Source of the DNA: Vacuolonema iberomarrocanum LEGE 07170
Lineage (GTDB): Bacteria > Cyanobacteriota > Cyanobacteriia > Elainellales > Elainellaceae
Direction of reading: 5' to 3'
Length of the DNA stretch: 64,000 nt
Assembly: GCA_015207365.1 (NCBI GenBank)
Contig: JADEXA010000020.1
Location: 1-64,000 of the forward strand
Shown: one piece after another, positions 14,703 through 22,886 of the stretch
Layout of the letters: the number at the start of each line of letters is the position of its first letter
How positions within the stretch are numbered: position 1 is the stretch's first letter
Position numbers and translations under genes: made by a program
The notes under the pieces: model-generated
What the model saw: only the letters and a program-made list of their open reading frames with translations
Database searches by the model: none
What the model was told of the DNA's origin: nothing

Positions 14703-15438
14703 ACTTCCAGAGGGCGATGCCGCCGAGCAATCCGGCAACATTACGGACGGTTTGCACATTGTCAGGGAGATCAATGGTGATCTCCTTGGCATTGCCACCA
14801 CCCAGGTAGAGGACTTGGTAATTGAAGGCGCGATCGAGTTTGGCGATCGCCTTTTCCAACCGTCGATTCCACTTCGCTTTGCCAACTTCATCCATGGCGG
14901 CGCGGCCTAGTTGCTCCTCATAGGTGTCGCCTTTACGGAAAGGATGATGTCCTAATTCCAGATTGGGCACTAGAGTACCATCGACAAACAATGCCGAGCC
15001 AAAGCCTGTCCCCAGGGTTACCACCAGTTCCACGCCGCTTCCCTGAATTGCCCCAAACCCTTGAATATCGGCATCATTAGCGACACGTACCGGAGCCGAT
15101 AGCTTGTCTTCTAGCCTCTTTTGCAAATCATAATTTTGCCAATCGGGATGCAGGTTCACTGCCGTCATTGTCCGCCCTTGACGCACGACCCCTGGAAACC
15201 CGACAGAAATCCGGTCAAATTCCTTTCCTGCTGCCAATTTAAAGATGATTGGCAGAATAGCGCTGGGCTGGGCTGGCTCGGGGGTATCAAGGCGATCGCG
15301 CTTTGACAAAGGCTGTCCCACCTCGTCCAGCACCATCACCTTAATCCCACTCCCACCAATATCGATCGCCAAGGTATTCAGCTGTTTCGTATCCAATCGC
15401 TTCGCATCCAACGAATCCACAGAAGAGAGGAGAGTCAT
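14701..15438 (-). CDS. ppgK: ROK-family polyphosphate glucokinase-like kinase
   Basis: A 245-residue sugar kinase. The phosphate-binding motif LAIDIGGSGIKVMVLDE lies near residue 20, and ISVGFPGVVRQGRTMTAVNLHP (in part) forms the sugar-site region. VANDADIQGFG carries the catalytic aspartate region. LVVTLGTGFGSALFVDG is the second phosphate loop, and LELGHHPFRKG is the ROK region near the zinc site, though the cysteine cluster of many ROK proteins is absent. This matches strictly or partly polyphosphate-dependent glucokinases (PpgK), which phosphorylate glucose using polyphosphate or ATP. The ATG at 15438 is chosen because the upstream extension to 15633 has no family similarity. The stop coincides with the end of a palindromic repeat. 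Confidence 0.85.
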   Translation of the reverse strand: MTLLSSVDSLDAKRLDTKQLNTLAIDIGGSGIKVMVLDEVGQPLSKRDRLDTPEPAQPSAILPIIFKLAAGKEFDRISVGFPGVVRQGRTMTAVNLHPDWQNYDLQKRLEDKLSAPVRVANDADIQGFGAIQGSGVELVVTLGTGFGSALFVDGTLVPNLELGHHPFRKGDTYEEQLGRAAMDEVGKAKWNRRLEKAIAKLDRAFNYQVLYLGGGNAKEITIDLPDNVQTVRNVAGLLGGIALWK

Positions 15439-15676
15439 AAGAATAGAAATGTGTCGATGGTTGTCAATGCTACATACCTTGAAGCATAGACGAGAAATCC
15501 AGAAATCGGACCATCGATGCGCCAATCTGTCAACCGCCCACTGTTGCCATCTCGGCTCACTCCCCGCCCGTCCCCCGACCCGGCTACAATGGCAAGGGTT
15601 CGCGCCAGCACAGCTCACCCGTTGCCGTGGCACGAGCGCCTTTTATTCCCATTGATCTAAAGCGTCCTTAGCACTT

Positions 15677-17125
15677 ATGTCTGTTCGCGTTCGCATCGCA
15701 CCCAGCCCCACCGGGTTGTTGCACATTGGTACAGCCCGTACGGCGGTTTTCAACTGGTTGTTTGCCCGTCACCAGGGCGGCACCTTTGTTCTGCGGATTG
15801 AGGATACGGATTTAGAGCGATCGCGCCCCGAATACACCGAGAACATCATGGATGGGTTGCGCTGGTTGGGGTTGGAATGGGACGAAGGCCCGTTCTACCA
15901 ATCAGAGCGTTTGGATTTATACCGTCAACCCATCCAAACCTTGCTGGACAAAGGGCTGGCCTATCGCGCCTATGACACGCCCGAAGAGCTAGACGCCATG
16001 CGCGAGGCCCAAAAGGCTCGCAGTGAAGCGCCCCGCTACAATAACCGCCATCGCACCCTGACGCTGGAGCAGGAAGCGGCCTACATTGCCGAGGGACGGC
16101 AGGCGGTGATTCGCTTCAAGATTGACCCAGAGCGCGAGATTACCTGGAAAGATCTGGTACGGGGGCATGTGTCTTGGAAAGGACGCGACCTGGGTGGCGA
16201 CATGGTGATTGCCCGAGCCGCCGACCCGAAGGAAATCGGGCAACCCCTCTACAACTTCGTCGTGGTGGTCGATGACATTGATATGCAGATTTCCCACGTG
16301 ATTCGGGGGGAAGACCATATTGGCAATACGCCAAAGCAGATTCTGCTCTATGAAGCGTTAGGTGCAACGGTGCCAGAATTTGGGCATACGCCGCTGATTT
16401 TGAACCAGCAGGGAGCAAAACTTTCCAAGCGGGATGGCGTTACCTCCATTTCCGACTTTCGCGATATGGGCTACACCGCCGAGGCGATCGCCAACTACAT
16501 GACCTTGCTTGGCTGGTCGCCCCCCGAACCCATGACGGAGCTTTTCACCCTACCCGCCGCCGCCGAAAAATTTGGCTTTGAGCGGGTCAATAAGGCTGGG
16601 GCGAAGTTTGACTGGGATAAGCTGAATTGGATCAATAGCCAGTACCTCCATGAGATGCCAGTGGATCAACTCACCGATGCCTTGATTCCCTACTGGCAAT
16701 CGGCGGGAATGGCCTTTGATGCAGAGGGCGATCGCCCCTGGCTGGAACAAATGGCGGCGGTCATCGGCCCTAGCCTCTCGCGGCTGGATGAAGCGCCCCC
16801 CATGACCCGTTACCTGTTCGAGACTGACATCGAGTTCGACGAAGATGCGACCCAGCATTTGCAGCAGGATGGGGTCGCGATCGCCCTTCAGGAAGTCCTC
16901 TCCCTGTTAGAATCAGCCGAACTCAACACGGTAGACGATGCCAAGGCGCTGATCCAACAGGTTGTCAAAGGCAAAGGGCTGAAAAAGGGATTGGTCATGA
17001 AAACCCTTCGAGCCGCCCTCACCGGAGCACTTAAAGGACCTGACCTGATTCAATCTTGGCTCTTGTTGCACCAGCGACAGCAGGATCAGCCGCGCCTGAA
17101 GAAAGCTCTGGCGATCGCCCAATAA
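15677..17125 (+). CDS. gltX: Glutamyl-tRNA synthetase
   Basis: A 482-residue class I aminoacyl-tRNA synthetase. The HIGH motif appears as [17 protein letters not shown] at about residue 17. The KMSKS motif appears as KLSKRDGV near residue 250. The GluRS-specific segments [17 protein letters not shown] and [19 protein letters not shown] (in part) are intact. The C-terminal anticodon-binding domain is full length, ending [15 protein letters not shown]. In cyanobacteria a single, non-discriminating GluRS normally charges both tRNA-Glu and tRNA-Gln, and Glu-tRNA also feeds tetrapyrrole synthesis; whether that applies here is inferred. The ATG at 15677 begins the expected [13 protein letters not shown]. 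Confidence 0.97.
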   Translation: MSVRVRIAPSPTGLLHIGTARTAVFNWLFARHQGGTFVLRIEDTDLERSRPEYTENIMDGLRWLGLEWDEGPFYQSERLDLYRQPIQTLLDKGLAYRAYDTPEELDAMREAQKARSEAPRYNNRHRTLTLEQEAAYIAEGRQAVIRFKIDPEREITWKDLVRGHVSWKGRDLGGDMVIARAADPKEIGQPLYNFVVVVDDIDMQISHVIRGEDHIGNTPKQILLYEALGATVPEFGHTPLILNQQGAKLSKRDGVTSISDFRDMGYTAEAIANYMTLLGWSPPEPMTELFTLPAAAEKFGFERVNKAGAKFDWDKLNWINSQYLHEMPVDQLTDALIPYWQSAGMAFDAEGDRPWLEQMAAVIGPSLSRLDEAPPMTRYLFETDIEFDEDATQHLQQDGVAIALQEVLSLLESAELNTVDDAKALIQQVVKGKGLKKGLVMKTLRAALTGALKGPDLIQSWLLLHQRQQDQPRLKKALAIAQ

Positions 17126-17225
17126 TTTTGCAGCGTCATTACGTTTAAGGAATTTCTTCAGAATCATTCCTCCAGGGTTAATCGTCTATATAATCCAACT
17201 GCTCAAACCTCCATTTCTCCTGCCC

Positions 17226-17756
17226 ATGTTTCATCGGCTCTTTTCCTATCTCGCACCCGGCCTCGCTCTGGGGTTGGTTGGCAGTGCTTTTGCGTCCCCT
17301 GTCCAGGCCCAGGCCGTGATTCAGGGCGGCGGTTCCATCTTCGAGGATGTGCGCCTTAGTCCCAGCTTTTCTCCGGTGATCGTGCGTGGCATCAGCGGCG
17401 GCACAACCTCCGCCACCCGGCTTACCGATCGCTCCGAAACCGACACGGGGCCCTGCCTGGGTTTTGTGGATAGCCAACCCGACCACCGCATGGAGCTGAC
17501 CAGCGCCTTTGCCTTCCTCAGCTTGCAGGTGCAAAGCACTGAGGACACTACCCTCGTCGTGCGCGGCCCCGGTGGAGTGTGGTGCAACGACAACTACAGT
17601 CTCGACTTCAACCCCGGCATGGCAGGGGAATGGCTGCCCGGACTCTACGAAATCTGGGTCGGCTCCCATCGAGTCAACCGCTTCTATCCCTACATCATCG
17701 AAATTTCCGAAACCCCCGACGCTCAAACTGAGTCCTCCCAGTTCTCGCTGCCCTAG
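17226..17756 (+). CDS. Secreted protein with PPC-like beta domain, unknown function
   Basis: A 176-residue protein with a clear signal peptide (hydrophobic stretch YLAPGLALGLVGSAFA, cleavage probably after PVQAQA). The mature part is beta-rich, with LQVQSTEDTTLVVRGPGGVWCNDNY (in part) and a later GEWLPGLYEIWVGSH. This resembles bacterial pre-peptidase (PPC) type beta-sandwiches, in which such segments describe a domain of extracellular proteins. Two cysteines (GPCLGFVD and VWCNDN) could form a disulfide. It lies 100 bp after gltX in the same direction and is followed by a G-type repeat. Probably periplasmic; function unknown. Confidence 0.8.
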   Translation: MFHRLFSYLAPGLALGLVGSAFASPVQAQAVIQGGGSIFEDVRLSPSFSPVIVRGISGGTTSATRLTDRSETDTGPCLGFVDSQPDHRMELTSAFAFLSLQVQSTEDTTLVVRGPGGVWCNDNYSLDFNPGMAGEWLPGLYEIWVGSHRVNRFYPYIIEISETPDAQTESSQFSLP

Positions 17757-17766
17757 CTGAGCGATT

Positions 17767-17836
17767 CACCACAAAGGCACAAAGACACAAAGGTGTAAGG
17801 GATCTCTCCGTTTCTTCTGTGCCTCTGTGGTTTTGC
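17767..17836. repeat. CACAGAGG-type inverted repeat (family G)
   Basis: CACCACAAAGGCACAAAGAC on the left and TTCTGTGCCTCTGTGGTTTT on the right are inverted versions of the same short repeat, with a spacer holding ATCTCTCCG. The same design, including a TCTCTCCG spacer, occurs at 59688-59759. The right arm ends in TTTT, so it may work as a terminator for the secreted-protein gene. Confidence 0.6.
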
Positions 17837-17949
17837 ACTCCACTCCTCACTCTGCAGAGTCGTCACTTTGGCCAGAACTAATAGAATTGGAAATAGACAA
17901 TCGGGGGCAACTCTAAAATCCGTCTGAGCGCAGGGATAGAGGCGTCGGG

Positions 17950-19056
17950 ATGCGCAAAATCATCCACATTGACATGGATGCGTTTTATGCGTCGGTGGAG
18001 CAGCGAGATAACCCCAAACTGCGAGGAAAGCCTGTGGTTGTGGGTGGTCGACCGGAGAAGCGTGGGGCTGTGGCAGCGGCCAGTTATGAAGCGCGGCGAT
18101 TTGGCATCCATTCCGCTATGCCGTCGCGTACCGCCATCCAAAAGTGTCCCCATCTGATTTTTGTGACGCCCCGGTTTGATGTCTATCGTGGCGTTTCGGA
18201 GCAGGTGCGAGCAATTTTTCTGCAATATACGGATCTGGTCGAACCACTGGCTCTGGATGAAGCCTACCTCGATGTCACAGAGAATAAGCAGGGCAAATCC
18301 TCGGCGACGCTGATTGCCCAGGAGATCAAGCGGGCGATCGCCCAAAAGACCCACCTGACAGCTTCCGCTGGCATTTCCATCAACAAATTCCTGGCTAAAA
18401 TAGCCTCTGGAATGAACAAGCCCGATGGTTTGACCTTGATCCGCCCGGAACAAGCTGAGGCGTTTGTGACGGAGTTGCCTATCGAGAATTTCTACGGCGT
18501 GGGAGGAGCAACTGCCGCCAAAATGCACCGCCTGGGCATTCGCACGGGGGCAGACTTGAAGCAATGGAGCGAGGCCGCCCTAGTAGAAGCATTTGGCAAG
18601 ACGGGGCGCTTTTACTACCGAATTGCACGGGGCGAGGACGATCGCCCGGTGAACCCCAACCGGATTCGCAAGTCTATCGGTGTGGAAACGAGTTTTTTCG
18701 AAGATTTGGGCGATCGCCCTGCTATCCTTGCTGCGCTGGAAACTCTGTCGCAGCAGCTCAAAGCCCGCCTCGACGAAAAGCACACCAGCGGACGCACATT
18801 GACCCTCAAGGTGAAGTACGCCGACTATCAACAGATCACCCGCAGCCGTACGGTGACAGAACCGCTGGCAGATCGAGAGGGCATTCTGGGTCTTGCCATC
18901 GAACTCCTGACCCTCACCGAAGCGGGCGAGAAGAAGGTACGCCTTCTGGGTCTATCCATCACCAATTTGGAGCAGGAGGGCGATCGCGCCCAACCCACCG
19001 CATGCCCTCAAGAAACCTATATCCAACTCACCTTAAATTTCGGCGTTGTTGATTGA
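17950..19056 (+). CDS. dinB: DNA polymerase IV (Y-family translesion polymerase)
   Basis: A 368-residue Y-family polymerase. The catalytic motif IIHIDMDAFYASVEQRD lies at the N-terminus, with the metal-binding Asp in DMDAFY. The second acidic motif is LALDEAYLDVT near residue 105. SASAGISINKFLAKIASGMNKP in part (GISINKFLAKIAS), the helix-hairpin-helix region around FYGVGGATAAKMHRLGI, and a little-finger domain (residues about 240-350) complete the fold. There is no beta-clamp motif I can identify at the very end. The gene copies damaged DNA at low fidelity. The last codons (VVD, stop) overlap the left flank of a family F repeat. No LexA box could be recognised upstream. Confidence 0.95.
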   Translation: MRKIIHIDMDAFYASVEQRDNPKLRGKPVVVGGRPEKRGAVAAASYEARRFGIHSAMPSRTAIQKCPHLIFVTPRFDVYRGVSEQVRAIFLQYTDLVEPLALDEAYLDVTENKQGKSSATLIAQEIKRAIAQKTHLTASAGISINKFLAKIASGMNKPDGLTLIRPEQAEAFVTELPIENFYGVGGATAAKMHRLGIRTGADLKQWSEAALVEAFGKTGRFYYRIARGEDDRPVNPNRIRKSIGVETSFFEDLGDRPAILAALETLSQQLKARLDEKHTSGRTLTLKVKYADYQQITRSRTVTEPLADREGILGLAIELLTLTEAGEKKVRLLGLSITNLEQEGDRAQPTACPQETYIQLTLNFGVVD

Positions 19057-19080
19057 GGAAAAATCATCTTTGAACGCTGC
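19045..19080. repeat. Palindromic repeat family F, core-less copy
   Basis: GTTGTTGATTGAGG runs straight into AAAAATCATC and a diverged CGCTGC end. In the full copies at 26376-26454 and 48500-48574 (inverted) a hairpin core lies between these two halves. This copy therefore lacks the core. It overlaps the end of dinB. Confidence 0.65.
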
Positions 19081-19568
19081 GACCCTTGAATTCTTATAGT
19101 CTTGCGCATTGAGATTAGGATAAGCCACATTTTTGAACGCAGCGCGGGACGTTCAAAAATGTGATCGATTTTTACCGCAGCGCGTAGTGCTATAGCCGAT
19201 AGGGCAGGGTAGGCACGACGCGGCAAGTGATAGGCTGGATGATCAATCAACCATCACTAAACGCGATGCTAGAGGCGGGTCTGGCTATGACATTGGGATG
19301 AATCTATGATCAGGAGAATCGTATCAGCACATCTACTCAATCTTTCTACTTGGGATGTCCCTCGACCAGATAGAATGAATCATAGTAGTATTTCTATTAA
19401 CCACTGCTGAACTATTTACGTAATGCTATAGATCTATGGCAATCATGGGGGTGCCCATTGGCGACAATTCACCTCCCTTAAGGCTCAGCAAATGGCGGTC
19501 TCGTTTGACGGCGATCGCTCCACTAAAAAGCATTCAAGGATCCATCAGCGCGATCAGGGACGGGGAAT
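19057..19568. other. Intergenic region upstream of the mrp operon
   Basis: The first half carries the core-less family F repeat and a family B repeat (19109-19194). The second half (19200-19568) must contain the mrp promoter, but I find no clear consensus. A frame at 19436-19741 crosses the mrpC start in another register and is not credible. Confidence 0.55.
19109..19194. repeat. Palindromic repeat family B, copy 2
   Basis: The left flank contains GAGATTAGGATAAG. The core CACATTTTTGAACG pairs with CGTTCAAAAATGTG around a 10-nt loop (19127-19164). The right flank TTTTTACCGCAGCGCGTAG ends GTGCTATAG. Only the flanks match the copy at 9271; the core sequence differs. Confidence 0.8.
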
Positions 19569-19901
19569 GTGCTAGAAGCGTTTGTCTTTGCAACCATCTT
19601 ATTTGGATTTTTCGGCATCATTCTGAAAAAGAATTTGATGATGAAAATCATTGCGATGGATGTGATGAGTACGGGGGTGATTGCTTACTACGTACTTGTC
19701 GCCTCCCGGGGCGGGTTTTTTACGCCTATTTTCTCCGGTGAGACGGTTGCCTATGCCGACCCGGTTCCCCAGGCGGTGATCTTGACGGCGATCGTCATTG
19801 GCTTCTCGATTCAGGCACTTATGTTGGTCGGCGTGATGAAGCTATCGCGGGATAATCCCACCCTGGAAACCAGCGAAATCGAGAAAAATAATACGCCATG
19901 A
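19569..19901 (+). CDS. mrpC: Na+/H+ antiporter subunit C (MrpC/MnhC)
   Basis: A 110-residue membrane protein with three helices, homologous to NuoK. It has the family features FGIILKKNLMMKIIAMDVMS (helix 2 border and conserved Lys/Glu-type positions) and AVILTAIVIGFSIQALML in helix 3, where NuoK-like proteins have the conserved PQALVLTAIVIG-type motif (here DPVPQAVILTAIVIG). It starts with GTG at 19569, preceded by GGGG. It is the first gene of a seven-gene operon; its stop overlaps the mrpD start by 4 bp (ATGA). It forms part of the proton-conducting membrane arm of the Mrp Na+/H+ antiporter in the plasma membrane. Confidence 0.88.
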   Translation: MLEAFVFATILFGFFGIILKKNLMMKIIAMDVMSTGVIAYYVLVASRGGFFTPIFSGETVAYADPVPQAVILTAIVIGFSIQALMLVGVMKLSRDNPTLETSEIEKNNTP

Positions 19902-21343
19902 ACCAAATAACTATTGTTTGGATAGCCCTGCCCCTTTTTTTGGGTTTTAGTGGCTATTTGTTGCCAAAACTCGATCGCTATTTCGTTCTGGGTATGGCGT
20001 TGCTTTCCATCGCCTATGGACTACAGCGCTACGTTGCTGCCGATACGCTCACCCTGGAATTGATTGATAGTTTTGGGGTCACGCTGGTTGTCGATTCTCT
20101 CAGCAGCCTTTTCATTCTGGCCAATGCCATAGTCACGGCTGCTGTGGTGATTTATTCTTGGCAAACGGGAAAGTCAGCCTTTTTCTACACACAGGCCATC
20201 ATTCTTCATGGCAGCGTCAACGCCGCCTTTATCTGTGCCGATTTCATGAGCCTGTATGTGGCGCTAGAGGTGATCGGCATTGCGGCATTTTTGCTGATTG
20301 CCTACCCTCGGAGCGATCGCTCCATTTGGGTGGGGCTGCGCTACCTCTTTGTCAGCAACACGGCCATGTTGTTCTATCTCATTGGAGCCGTGCTGGTCTA
20401 TCAGGCCAACCATTCCTTTGCCTATGCAGGGTTGTCGCAGGCTCCGATGGACGCGATCGTCCTGATTTTCCTAGGATTGCTGACCAAAAGTGGTGTATTT
20501 GTTTCCGGCATGTGGCTCCCTCTCACCCACTCCGAAGCCGAAACACCCGTCTCCGCGTTGCTATCTGGGGTGGTGGTGAAAGCCAGCATCTTCCCACTGG
20601 CTCGCCTTGCTTTGATGACCGACGATCTGGGGCTAATTCTTGCCGTCTTCAGCATCGGCTCAGCATTCCTGGGGGTTAGCTATGCCATCTTTGAAACCGA
20701 TAGCAAACGGATGCTGGCGCTTAGCACCATCTCGCAGATAGGGTTTGTGTTGGCCGTGCCAGCCGCTTCCGGGTTCTACGCCCTCACCCATGGGCTAGCA
20801 AAAGCGGCGCTGTTCTTGATTGCGGGAAATTTACCCAGCCGAAATCTGCGAGAACTGCGGCAAACTCCAATCGCTCTGCCGCTGTGGATTTTGCTAGTGC
20901 TCGCCAGTCTTTCGGTTGCCGGATTTCCGCTACTGGCTGGGTTTGGGGCCAAAACGTTGACCCTCGCAGGGATGGCTCCCTGGCAAGAGGCGGTCATGAA
21001 TGTGGCCACCGTAGGAACGGCGATCGTATTTGCCAAATTTATTTTTCTTCCCTTTTCCGCACAGCCTGAAGCAAAAGAGGGCAAAAAATATACGGTTGGT
21101 TTTTGGATAGCCGTGCTGATTTTAGTTGGCGGATTGGTTGCCGCCAATGGCATATACATGGACGCCTACACCGTCGACAGTTTGCTCAAAGCCCTGATCA
21201 AAATCGGTATCGGCTGGCTGATATATTTCCTCATCGTTCAACGATTTATCCTTAAATTGCCACGGGGAATGGAGCAGTTTGATCAGTTGATTGGGGTCAT
21301 GAGTTTGATGCTGGTACTGCTGTTTGGAATGATGTTGACATGA
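19898..21343 (+). CDS. mrpD: Na+/H+ antiporter subunit D (MrpD, NuoN/NdhD-like)
   Basis: A 481-residue protein with about 13-14 membrane helices, a proton-translocating antiporter subunit of the MrpD/NuoM/NuoN superfamily. The conserved glutamate-bearing helix is visible in FMSLYVALEVIGIAAFLLIAY. The lysine helix and TKSGVFVSGMWLPLTHSEAETPVSALLSGVVVKAS region (quoted in part: LLSGVVVKASIF) are typical, and the histidine in THGLAKAALFLIAGN is present. It overlaps both neighbours by 4 bp. It is the only large antiporter-type subunit in this operon. In cyanobacterial naming it would be close to NdhD5/NdhD6-type proteins, but the context clearly makes it Mrp. Confidence 0.9.
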   Translation: MNQITIVWIALPLFLGFSGYLLPKLDRYFVLGMALLSIAYGLQRYVAADTLTLELIDSFGVTLVVDSLSSLFILANAIVTAAVVIYSWQTGKSAFFYTQAIILHGSVNAAFICADFMSLYVALEVIGIAAFLLIAYPRSDRSIWVGLRYLFVSNTAMLFYLIGAVLVYQANHSFAYAGLSQAPMDAIVLIFLGLLTKSGVFVSGMWLPLTHSEAETPVSALLSGVVVKASIFPLARLALMTDDLGLILAVFSIGSAFLGVSYAIFETDSKRMLALSTISQIGFVLAVPAASGFYALTHGLAKAALFLIAGNLPSRNLRELRQTPIALPLWILLVLASLSVAGFPLLAGFGAKTLTLAGMAPWQEAVMNVATVGTAIVFAKFIFLPFSAQPEAKEGKKYTVGFWIAVLILVGGLVAANGIYMDAYTVDSLLKALIKIGIGWLIYFLIVQRFILKLPRGMEQFDQLIGVMSLMLVLLFGMMLT

Positions 21344-21729
21344 TTGGATATTTAGACATCTGTTTGCGCCTTATTATCTGGTTTTTGCTGACAGCAGATT
21401 TCAGCGTTCCAAATATCATCATTGGGGTTTGTGTTGCCCTTATTCTGCCTCGCACCTCTACAACTGCTGCCGTCCTAAAAGACTGGCTTCATGTTTTCTG
21501 GGAGATCATTGTCGCGATTCCCAAAGCCTATGCAGAAGCATTAGAGATGTTCGTTCGTCCCCACAAACATGAGGATGTCACCCTAGAGCGGGTAAAAGCT
21601 AATCGCACCCCTGGACTCATCTTTTTGGATATCTTTTTGATCACCTTTACCCCTAAAACCATTGTGTTGAGATATCGCGATGACGGCTGGTATGAAGTGC
21701 ATTGGGTACGACGGAGGCGGCGGAAATGA
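21340..21729 (+). CDS. mrpE: Na+/H+ antiporter subunit E (MrpE)
   Basis: A 129-residue protein with two N-terminal membrane helices (LIIWFLLTADFSVPNIIIGVCVALI in part) and a cytoplasmic C-terminal part. It contains the MrpE motif ANRTPGLIFLDIFLITFTPKT (in part: TPGLIFLDIFLITFTP), which aligns with the usual T-P-G-T segment. The last residues VHWVRRRRRK are strongly basic. Start and stop overlap neighbouring genes by 4 bp each, indicating translational coupling. It is slightly shorter than free-living MrpE proteins of about 160 residues. It is an accessory subunit of the Mrp complex. Confidence 0.85.
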   Translation: MIGYLDICLRLIIWFLLTADFSVPNIIIGVCVALILPRTSTTAAVLKDWLHVFWEIIVAIPKAYAEALEMFVRPHKHEDVTLERVKANRTPGLIFLDIFLITFTPKTIVLRYRDDGWYEVHWVRRRRRK

Positions 21730-21977
21730 ATTTTGTTTTCTTTGCAATGTTTTTGATTCTGCTAATTCCAATTTATGAGGCGTGGCAGGACGAATATATC
21801 TGGCAAAAAATGTTGGCTTTTGCCAGCATTGCCACCAAAACCTCCATCATGATTCTCTTTATATCGGTGTTGCGCGATGATTGGATGATCGGGGTGGTAG
21901 GTGTCATTATTTTGAGTGTCGGCAATGCGGCATTAATGCTCCTGGCTCATGTAATTCGGCGGATGAATGAACTATGA
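21726..21977 (+). CDS. mrpF: Na+/H+ antiporter subunit F (MrpF)
   Basis: An 83-residue protein with three membrane helices, matching the size and topology of MrpF/MnhF. The ATG at 21726 overlaps the mrpE stop (ATGA) and is preferred over an in-frame upstream codon. The helices include FFAMFLILLIPIYEAW and DDWMIGVVGVIILSVGNAALMLLAHVI (in part). The aspartate usually found in the middle helix of MrpF proteins is not obvious, so assignment rests on size and position between E and G. It is part of the Mrp membrane complex. Confidence 0.75.
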   Translation: MNFVFFAMFLILLIPIYEAWQDEYIWQKMLAFASIATKTSIMILFISVLRDDWMIGVVGVIILSVGNAALMLLAHVIRRMNEL

Positions 21978-22252
21978 TTAATGCCCTCAGTTACAGCTTA
22001 TTTAGCATCGGCATTGTCTTCTGGCTTTGGGGCACTTTGCCGCTTATTGGCCATCGCTCGGTGCTCTACAAATTGCACAGCTTATCCGTTGCCGATACGC
22101 TCGGTTCGATGAGCATTGTTGTTGGGCTGCTCCTCAGAATTCCTCGCGAATGGCCCTTGCTGATTTTGGCTCTTATTTCCCTCGCCATCTGGAATACGGT
22201 GCTGGGGTATGTGCTGGCCTACTGTTCGAGTCATGGAGGTGGAGATGTCTGA
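21974..22252 (+). CDS. mrpG: Na+/H+ antiporter subunit G (MrpG)
   Basis: A 92-residue protein with three membrane helices, fitting the PhaG/MnhG/YufB family. The SIGIVFWLWGTLPLIGHRSVLYKLHSLSVADTLGS region contains in part the typical G-x-x-R-x-P/S-hxxRLHAxxxxxTxG pattern (VLYKLHSLSVADTLGS). Its start overlaps mrpF by 4 bp, and its end overlaps the next gene by 8 bp. It is a small structural subunit of the Mrp antiporter. Confidence 0.85.
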   Translation: MINALSYSLFSIGIVFWLWGTLPLIGHRSVLYKLHSLSVADTLGSMSIVVGLLLRIPREWPLLILALISLAIWNTVLGYVLAYCSSHGGGDV

Positions 22253-22886
22253 CGAATTTTACGTGGTGGCGATCGCCGCCCTCTTACCACTGACGGCGCT
22301 GATGCTGGTGCTACAGGTCAACCCTTATAACGCCCTAGTGATTCGTGGCATTTTGGGAGCGGTGGCGGCACTGGTCTATGCCCTGTTTGGGGCGGCTGAT
22401 GTGGCTCTGACTGAGGCGTTGGTGGGAACCATGCTATCGATTACCCTCTATGCGGTGGCTGTGCGATCGTCCATGAGTATGCGCCTGGGGGTGATCGCGG
22501 CGGAGCCACACCCCGACAACGAACGGCACGACATCCCCTATCCCCCCGAACCGTTGCTCTCTGCGCTACGCCACATGCTCGATCAGCATCACATGCGTCT
22601 AGAGCGGGTGGCCTATCCGAGCTTGCCCGCTTTACGTACTGCCCTGAGGAACAAAGACATCCACGCCATTTGCATCGGAACGGAGACAAACGAATCTGCC
22701 TTGCTTCAGGTTGACCACACCGAGCCTTACCATATCCAGACGCGCCTCCAGCGGCTCTATGAGCTGATGCAAAAGGATATCCCATCGACCATGGCGAGCC
22801 TCAGCTATGTCCAACCCAACACGTTGGAATCAGCGGCGATCGCGTCTGCCGATAGTCAGCCTAGCCCAGTGGAGGGAAAGTTATGA
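22245..22886 (+). CDS. MrpA C-terminal-like subunit (MbhD/DUF4040) with cytoplasmic extension
   Basis: A 213-residue protein. Residues 1-85 carry three membrane helices with LVIRGILGAVAALVYALFGAADVALTEALVGTMLSITLYAVAV, quoted in part (GAADVALTEALVGTMLS). This is the MbhD-like DUF4040 domain that in most bacteria forms the C-terminal section of the very large MrpA. Residues 90-213 are a soluble extension (HMLDQHHMRLERVAYPSL onward) whose function I do not know. The start at 22245 has GGAGG five bases upstream and overlaps mrpG by 8 bp. The large NuoL-like N-terminal part of MrpA is absent here. In annotation this protein is often called a subunit A or B. Confidence 0.8.
   Translation: MSDEFYVVAIAALLPLTALMLVLQVNPYNALVIRGILGAVAALVYALFGAADVALTEALVGTMLSITLYAVAVRSSMSMRLGVIAAEPHPDNERHDIPYPPEPLLSALRHMLDQHHMRLERVAYPSLPALRTALRNKDIHAICIGTETNESALLQVDHTEPYHIQTRLQRLYELMQKDIPSTMASLSYVQPNTLESAAIASADSQPSPVEGKL

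Noticed and set aside
17837..17949. LexA (SOS) box upstream of dinB
   Set aside because: AGAACTAATAGAATT resembles only half of a cyanobacterial LexA site; the second half does not match.
17878..18564. Minus-strand 228-residue gene
   Set aside because: Antisense shadow of dinB.
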